This document shows positions 57,474 through 64,000 of a DNA stretch of 64,000 nt, piece after piece (the stretch's first letter is position 1; the number at the start of each line of letters is the position of its first letter). Below the pieces are notes generated by a model. It ran no database searches and was not told the origin of the DNA. It saw only the letters and a list, made by a program, of their open reading frames with translations. Position numbers and translations under genes: made by a program. This stretch comes from Jackrogersella multiformis (Eukaryota; Ascomycota; Sordariomycetes; Xylariales; Hypoxylaceae). Location: positions 2,170,001 through 2,234,000 of the forward strand of contig CADCXD010000009.1 in assembly GCA_902806575.1 (NCBI GenBank), given 5' to 3'.

Positions 57474-59472
57474 TTACCACATAGCCTCGGCATCATTGCC
57501 TCCAGCACCCCAGCCGGCACCCGCTCCGGAACCGGAAGCCTCCGCAACAGGAGCATTGCCTCCGGAACCCCAAGCATCGTCAGCTCCGGCATTGCCTACG
57601 GCACCATCACCTCCCGCAAATCCGAGATCCTCGTTGTCGCTGTTGTCATCCTCGAACTTGAAATTCGACGGATCGACACCCACGGGGATGTACTGCTGCA
57701 GGAAGTCGGGGACTGGCTGCTTGGTCTCCATCAGAACCTTGGTCAGTTCCTCGGCGATGGGCTCGTCACGGTCCGTGTAAAACGAGGTGGCAGTCCCAGT
57801 GTGACCAATACGGCCAGTTCGACCTATAATGTGTTAGTCAATTACGTACATTTCTTGCAGTATAGAGGGGCCTACCGATTCGATGGATGTATTCCTGGAT
57901 GCCTCCGTGATCCATGGTTGGGAGGTCGTAGTTGATGACGTGCATCACATTGCGCACATCAATACCACGAGCAGAGACACCAGTAGCAATGAGAATAGGC
58001 GCCTTTCCAGATCGGAAAGCTCGCATTGCGTCTTCTCTCTCGCGCTGGGTGCGATCCGAGTGCATGGAAGTGCACGGCAACGACTTGTGGAAAAGAAAGT
58101 CGTCAATCTCGTCGGCGGTGCGCTTGTTATTGACGAAGATAATCGTGCGACCAGGCTGGATGGAATAGAGAAGGTCAATGAGAGCATCTCTCTTCAGGTA
58201 TTGGATCACGAAGACGACATCTTGCTTGATGTTGGCATGGGAACTTCCGATGCGACCGACACGAACGCGAAGGTGATTCATGGCGAGATGCTCTCTGGCA
58301 ATTCTGCGAACAGGGGCAGGAAAAGTTGCCGAGAAGAGCATATACTTCACTATGCCCTCTTCATGCTCTGTTACAAATTGTTAGACATTATAAATGCAAT
58401 TAGTTAGAGTGATGAGCTTACCTCCACCAGTGAAGATCTTCTCAAAATCCTGCTGCCAGTCCGTGTCAAGCAACTCATCAGCCTCATCGATGACCATGTA
58501 CTTGAGTCGACGAAGGGTCAACACGTTGCCACGATGCATGAGGTCGATGAGTCGACCCGGTGTAGCGACAAGAAGGTCACAACCTCGCCCAATCTGTGAA
58601 ATCTGCTCGGGAATCGGACCTCCACCATAGATCACGCAAGGGCGTAGCATGGTGCGGTAGCAGAACTTGCGCGCTTCATCGAAGATCTGAATTGCCAACT
58701 CTCGAGTGGGACATACCACTAAAACCACAGGTTCGGCTCGCACAAGCTCAGCTCCCTTCTCGAACTCAGTAGCAGTTGGACGAGGAGCGGCCAGCTTCTT
58801 GGCCTTGCCCATCAGCTGGTTCAAGATAGGGATAAGGTAGGCCGCAGTCTTGCCAGAACCTGAATAAAATATCAACAAAGCTTCCAAGACATAGGTACGG
58901 CAATTTTGAATATGGGCACGATAACTTACCAGTCTGGGCGATAGCGATCAAGTCGTATCCCATGTTGATTGCTGGAATACAGTATTTCTGGATCGGAGTT
59001 GGCGTGGTGTAGCCAGACATCTCGACATTCTTCAGCATGACCGGATGGAGGCCAGCAGCTTCGAATGTGAAGACAGGGGCAATTCGAGCCTCACCTTCTT
59101 GAGAGACATTGATCTCAAAGATCCTGGCTCGGTTAGCGGGGCATTATATCACGAAAGATTACGGAGAGGGACTTACTTGGTGATATCGACACCCGCACCA
59201 GATCGCGCGTTAGGATGACCGAAAAGCTCGATCTCAAGCTTGGGGTTCTCGGGTGCGATGTCACCCTCCTGGCCATCCCACTCATACACAGCTCCGCTTC
59301 CGCCCCACTTGCGGTCGACATCAGTCTCGGTGTAATCGAAGGCATGGGGCAAACCCCAGTCCGCCACAGGCTTCTCGGGACGCTTAGGCGCCTCCGAAGT
59401 GGAAGCCTCGGCAGTCTGCTCAGGGAGCACTGCCTTCACATCCGACTCACCCCAGTCATTAGACACCGACAT
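57474..59472 (-). CDS. Compact Ded1/Vasa-like DEAD-box RNA helicase
   Basis: Five coding exons (59472-59177, 59123-58930, 58859-58422, 58367-57876, 57823-57474) give 589 residues. Motifs are GYTTPTPIQKYCIP (Q-motif), AQTGSGKT, PTRELAIQI, GRGCDLLVATPGRL, DEAD, SATFPAPV, GRTIIFVNN, ATGVSARGID and YIHRIGRTGR. The N-terminal ~95 residues are short and acidic (DWGESDVKAV, DYTETDVDRKWGG), and the C terminus is Gly/Ala/Asp-rich (DDAWGSGGNAP...). The helicase core is of the Ded1/DDX3 type that unwinds mRNA leaders in translation initiation, but the flanks are reduced, so it may be a paralogue rather than the main Ded1. A 63-bp intron with GTAAGT and CTAACC lies in the 5' leader (59503-59565). Confidence 0.85.
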
Positions 59473-61548
59473 CTTGACCGATTGATATCCGTTCCACGAA
59501 GGCTAGATAATTTAGGTTAGCACATTCTGAGGGGGGATAAGATATTGTCTAGAGGAAATACTTACAAGTGGTATCAGGTTGCCAAAGGTGAGTTGTGAGT
59601 AGCCGTCCAGTGCAAAACTGGAAACCCTTGCTGTCTCTGAGTTACTCAGAGTTAGCAGATGAACCTAGCAATATTGAGTTAGAATTTTGTACCAGAACAG
59701 AATGAGAGACAGGGCTGAAGGTATTTGTTAGGGCTCAGTATAAGGTGAAGTAGATACTGGACAGTGAGATGTAAATAGTGCTGGGAAAGTGTTGTGTTCT
59801 AGACAAGTAATTTGACCAACCTATCAATGATAGTAGGAGGTCTCGATGGCAAATTTGCTTGGGAGACAAGAGACATGTATCTTATAGTTCTTGAACAAAA
59901 TAGAGGAATGTGATATGTGAATGGGCTGTGATGTGGATAGTGAGAGTTCGTGTATAAAGTAGATGTAGAAGACAAGCTCATCATATCAAAGGACGCGTAG
60001 GAAGGAGATGTATGGAAGGAAATGGAAGAGGCTCAAAGTCGAAGGAACAATAAGGGATGGGGGTTACAATGCTAAATAAGGCAAGTCTCAGAAGAAGGTC
60101 TGCCTCCAATACAATGTAGTAGTTGATGGGTGGTGATACCTACCTGAGTAATTTTTGGGATGTTGATGAGGGTGGTTTTGATGAAGGGAACAATGATGAA
60201 AAGGGTGAAGAAGAAGATGATGGTGATGATACTTACCTTTTGCTACAGAGATAGAATACCCAGTGAACACAGAGAGTGTTCTTCGAGGGATACCTAAGGG
60301 ATGTTGTGAAAGATTGTTGACAAAAGAAGAATCATGGATGGGGAAAAAACTTTGGGAGAGTGGAGGGAACTTTGTGTTAAATAGCAGTAAGGTTGGGGTG
60401 AATCAGTACTTCGGACCTTCGGTTGGTGCCCTAGGAATCAGTAACCGCGAGAGACACACGGTTATCTCACTACCTACCTAGGTAGGTACGATATCGACGA
60501 GGAAACTACGGATTACGTTTCTATTAGGGGGGCTGTACCTATTTCCTTCATACCTGACTACAAACTTCGATCTTTCCTTGCTTGAGGGTGCCGTGACGTA
60601 GGTTAGACCTATCTAGGGAATCCTCACGAAGGGGAAAGAACGTTAGATGGTGGATATCACGTGTTTGACTACCTTGGTATTTATGTTAGCCGTCAGAATA
60701 GTATTGGGAGTCATTTAGGTAAGTAGACAAGCACTTTGGGAAGCTCCGGTTGGAATACCTACCTAGGTACCTACCTTTCTACTTTGTATTATGGATACCT
60801 ATAAACAACTTGGATGCCAGTGGCAGCTGTGCTGATAGGGACCTCTATGGGGCGTTATAAGCAGTTCAAAATAATACCACCAGATATCTGCCATGTACTT
60901 GGTCTTTTATTACCTACCTAGGTACCTAGCCATGGAAATGAAACATAGGTACCATGTTATAACGTGTTGAATTTTCTATTGATTTATTTACCAAATGTAT
61001 CTATCTTTCTTAAGGTGCTCGAAAGCCCCTTTTTATGCCTTTAAGGCTGTATGTCTCCTTATGTTTATTTTATGCTCTTATTGCCTTTAATAAGACAATA
61101 TATTTTCTATGGACCTTTAAATTATTTTACTATTATGAAAGGATATTTCGGAATATATATAATATATAACAATACGCAATTTATTATAGTTAGCAAGGAA
61201 TATGATGTTTAAGTCGTGACGAAGTATAAATGTAAAAATCTTTGGGAAAGCATAAATACATAAATATCGGCATCATATTTCGGTGAATAGGGGAAGGGGA
61301 GGCAGGATTTCTAGATGCTACCTAGGTATATAATCATAGACAGAGATACTAGAAACGAGACAGCAACAGAGTACAGAAAATCCAGACATTCTCTTACTAT
61401 TATAAAGCTTCGTATTGGTGTTAATGAATAAGCGTAATTTGAAGCTAAATAGACATTTAGTTTGGTAAGACGGATTTATTTGCTTCATATCGTATTCATG
61501 GGATATACCTAAATACCTAGGTAATCGTGCGTAGCGCGTAGACCCAGC
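59473..61548. other. Promoter and leader of the helicase gene, and spacer
   Basis: From 59473 to about 60250 lies the helicase leader, with a probable 63-bp intron at 59503-59565. Beyond are ACCTAGGT palindromes near 60477, 60762, 60918 and 61321. Nothing coding is supportable. Confidence 0.5.
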
Positions 61549-62688
61549 CTACATGATATAGCCATCCCATAAATGGTCATCGTCATCAAGTCGCGAATGC
61601 TGTTCGTAATCGGCCATCCCATACTTCAGCACCTGGTCCAGCGTCGCTGCAGCTCTGCCAGCAGTCCCCCCTTCCTTCTTAGCCATATCCACGCCGGCCT
61701 CGACGGTAGCCCTGAACCTCTTCTGGAAGACGTCTTGCCTGTCCTCGCGGTTGCAGTAGCTCTCGCCGTCCTCGTCTCTGGGAGGCTTGAACAGGCCGAG
61801 ATAGCCAAACGGGTCCGACATCCGCGGCACGCAGCCTATGTTGCCGAACCAGTCGTTCGGGGCCCAGGGTGCGGGCATCCCTGGCTTGAATCCTATGTCG
61901 AGGAATTTGGAGAGCACTAGCATCTGTCGCGGGAAGGACTGGCCATATTTCTTGGCGCCGAATGTGGTCCTGGGCGCGGAGGTCCACCCGCTCTTCGCAC
62001 CGGGTGTCGGCGTGAGCTTGACTGTCCACCCGAGCACTGACATGAGGTCTCGGAGTGGCTTCACCCAGCAGCCGGGACTGGACACGACATCCTCTCCGGC
62101 AACGTCGAGCAGCCATTCCATGTAGTTGAGCCCGTCATCCTTGACCTCTTGCGAGATGTTGGTCATAGTCCCGCGAATGTAGAGCATGATCTTCTCGACG
62201 TGGGGTCGGACTTCATCTGTGGGGAGGTGCCGTAGAAGTTTTAATAGCTGACCTCTCACAGGTCCGGAGGAGTCGGACATCATCGGTAGAAGCTTCTGTA
62301 ACAATGTCGACGTGCCTACGGGGTTTGTCGGGGGACTCGTGGAGAGTTGACCCGTGAGGTACGACAGCGCATCTCGACGTTGGGAATCTGTGCGCGAGCT
62401 CGTGAGAGACAGATTGTGCTTGAATCGTTCAGTAGGATTCGGGGCATTTTCAGTGAGCTGTTGCTGCAACACGATAGCTACGAAGTCTTAGTAAGTATAT
62501 TGACCTCCAGAATTCAATCACAATGATAATGATAATGATAAATGATAGACGAATGGAATTGCTATACCCTTTGACCTAAAGCTCGTGTCTGTGAAGTTGT
62601 CGGCTTTCGGTTTGGCTTTTCCTACTTTCAACTTGGGCTTCTGGAAGTCCTTCTTCTTCTCCTTCTTCTTCTTAGCACTAGATCCCAT
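61549..62688 (-). CDS. IPI1: Ribosome biogenesis protein Ipi1
   Basis: Two exons (62688-62568, 62477-61549) give 349 residues; the start is MGSSAKKKKEKKKDFQKPKLKVGKAKPKADN, the lysine-rich nuclear-targeting N terminus typical of Ipi1. A 90-bp intron joins SFRSK to AIVLQQQL. A HEAT/ARM-like N-terminal domain follows (HNLSLTSSRTDSQRRDALSYLTG and LLKLLRHLPTDEVRPHVEKIMLYIRG, the conserved Ipi1/TEX10 core). Ipi1 works with Rix1 and Ipi3 in the nucleoplasm to process the ITS2 region of pre-60S particles. Length and ends look complete. The intron holds a (GATAAT)n microsatellite. Confidence 0.85.
62523..62550. repeat. (GATAAT)n microsatellite in the IPI1 intron
   Basis: Repeated GATAAT units lie inside the only intron of the gene and probably explain its larger size (90 bp). 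Confidence 0.7.
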
Positions 62689-63144
62689 CTTGACTCGATC
62701 ATTGGGAGGAGTAAGACTCGATGCGATGGTCTTAGTTACCTAGACCTAGGTAATTAATTCGTAGTATCATTATCAGTGAAATCTTTTGATAGTCCGGTTC
62801 AATTTATTTTTTTGGCGGTAATGAGCGGCATAATCTGAGATAGGCTGATAGATACGTAGTAGTCACAGTGTGGCGCTATGATCTTATCTTATCGAAGTGG
62901 CTCAAGCTTGAGGCCCCACCCATCTAAGTTGGGGAACAAACAAACAAAGAAACCTTAAGCATCATGCCTACATAGGAGGTAGGTACATATGTACATATGT
63001 ATATATATTAGGTATATATATATGTAGGTACCTACATCATAGGTTGGCATTCTGATATCTTTTCTGCCCCAATTCACTTCGAAGCCAATTCATGTTTCCA
63101 TACTAGCCGCAAGCCAAATCCGTTCAAGTCGCAAGCAAGAGAAA
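62689..63144. promoter_or_regulatory. Divergent promoter of IPI1 and the roadblock gene
   Basis: About 0.45 kb lie between the start codons. It contains CCTAGACCTAGGTAATT near 62742 and an AT microsatellite near 63000. No other motif is recognised. Confidence 0.5.
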
Positions 63145-63705
63145 ATGGCGGAAAAGACAGTAGTAAGAACCACCCTCTCTCGATCTCGAAGCACACACAC
63201 ATTTACCCAAGAGCGCAGCCTTCCATCAACACGGAGTCCATAGAGGAGGCCCTGCACCGGCTCACCAAGAAGCCCGGGGTCAAGGCCTGGCTCATGCTGG
63301 ACCAGACCAACGGCGCCGTCCTCAAGACCAACGGCCAGATCTCCGCCGTCCGGCCCGCGCGATCCCCGAGCAGCAAGGCTTCGCTGCCGAGCCCCACCAG
63401 CGCTTCCTTTTCCACCGACGTCGGCGCCAACACCAACAACGAGGCCCAGGCCGCCCAGGAGCTCGCCAGCATGGTCTGGACCTTCCTGAGCACCGCGGGG
63501 AGTCTGGTCGACGAGATCGACTCCGAGGTGAGCATCCTCGACTCCGTCTAGTTCGATGAGGGGAAATAAAACGAAACGAGGGGCTAATTAGTCGGTGTAG
63601 GATGAACTGAAGCTGCTCAGACTGCGCACCAAGAAACAGGAGCTCGTCATCGTGCCCGAAGCCAAGTACCTACTAGTCGTCGTCCACGATACGCCTCCGG
63701 TGTGA
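63145..63705 (+). CDS. Roadblock/LC7-domain protein
   Basis: Three exons (63145-63162, 63219-63527, 63601-63705) give 143 residues; the first encodes only MAEKTV. Exon 2 has SIEEALHRLTKKPGVKAWLMLDQTNGAVLKTNGQISA, the first helix and strands of the roadblock/LC7 fold, then an inserted Ser/Pro/Ala-rich loop and the helix AQELASMVWTFLSTAGSLVDEI. Exon 3 supplies ELKLLRLRTKKQELVIVPEAKYLLVVVHDTP, the final strands. It could be a dynein light chain of the roadblock class or a related GTPase-regulating subunit. The loop near residues 50-75 is longer than in typical ~100-residue members. The protein looks complete. Confidence 0.8.
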
Positions 63706-64000
63706 TAACACCACATCACCTCCCCACCCTATTCAGTAAGATCGGGAATATCGGGTCCGGCTTCCCCAGCCAGCGACTACGGCATACACGGCGTTAGGCG
63801 GCGTCCAGAAAGGCATTATACCCAAGATTGCCAGGGCGGTATTGATTTGATACAACTGTAGGCCGGGCTATGGAGTCAGCGACCCTAGCCTTCGAGCTCT
63901 TGTTCTATCGGGGGCCATGTTGCCGCGGATGTATATCATTGGGAATAGGAGGGCATATCATGGCTGAGTCCTACGTAAGGTACTAACCCTATACAAGTCT
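63706..64000. other. Downstream region to window end
   Basis: No gene is seen in the last 295 bp. Confidence 0.4.

Noticed and set aside
58315..58333. Partial match to the cluster motif (AAAGTTGCCGAG)
   Set aside because: It lies inside the conserved SATFPAPV helicase coding segment, lacks the CGG start, and is best explained by codon sequence.
60088..60270. His-rich 60-codon minus-strand frame
   Set aside because: It reads a GATGATG-type simple repeat in the helicase leader and is not protein-like.

Overview
This 64-kb window comes from a filamentous ascomycete, most likely a Sordariomycete-type fungus. Protein genes carry short 50-65 bp introns with GTRNGT donors and CTAAC-like branch points. 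There is a Zn2Cys6 regulator, a fungal NRPS-like enzyme, a fungal fucose-lectin-type protein, and a retrotransposon ravaged by C-to-T changes of the repeat-induced point mutation (RIP) kind. A short palindrome, ACCTAGGT, is scattered through nearly all intergenic DNA. I saw no rRNA, tRNA or CRISPR.

Left part (1-11.4 kb): decaying accessory DNA. It holds a GMC oxidoreductase tail, a membrane-anchored lectin-like pseudogene broken by an LTR-like insertion, a nonsense codon and an 8-bp ACCTAGGT insertion, then a complete Ty3/Gypsy element (3291-10212, minus strand, 314-bp LTRs, 5-bp target duplication CGGCT) that is heavily RIP-mutated, and a further gene relic.

Middle (11.7-27.1 kb): an intact five-exon NRPS-like A-T-R reductase, followed by a compact set of enzyme genes: an ochratoxinase-like amidohydrolase, a 3-hydroxyisobutyrate-dehydrogenase-like oxidoreductase, an alpha/beta hydrolase, an M20/carbamoylase-like protein lacking metal ligands, a four-exon Dabb-domain protein and a Zn2Cys6 regulator. 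The promoters of this set share a motif, CGGRAAGWTGCCG, in both divergent intergenic regions, in the alpha/beta-hydrolase promoter and in a Dabb intron. This looks like a small co-regulated metabolic cluster. It is the best candidate here for an undescribed system, perhaps for amide, carbamoyl or lactone-type small molecules; that function is inference. The NRPS-like gene lacks the motif and may be separate.

Right part (28-64 kb): mostly core genes. These are a 1044-residue conserved-looking unknown, an RNase P subunit (Rpr2/Rpp21-like), the mRNA-export helicase SUB2 with an unusually long first intron, a single-pass membrane protein, a small secreted cysteine protein with a mutated splice donor, a divergent 6-phosphogluconate dehydrogenase paralogue, a Pho80-type cyclin behind a very long gene-free region, a compact Ded1-like helicase, the ribosome-biogenesis factor Ipi1 and a roadblock/LC7 protein. 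Two large gene-poor tracts (40.8-51.3 and 53.4-57.5 kb) hold microsatellites and many ACCTAGGT palindromes.

Exon limits were deduced by reading splice sites and frames by eye. They are precise proposals, not transcript-verified.
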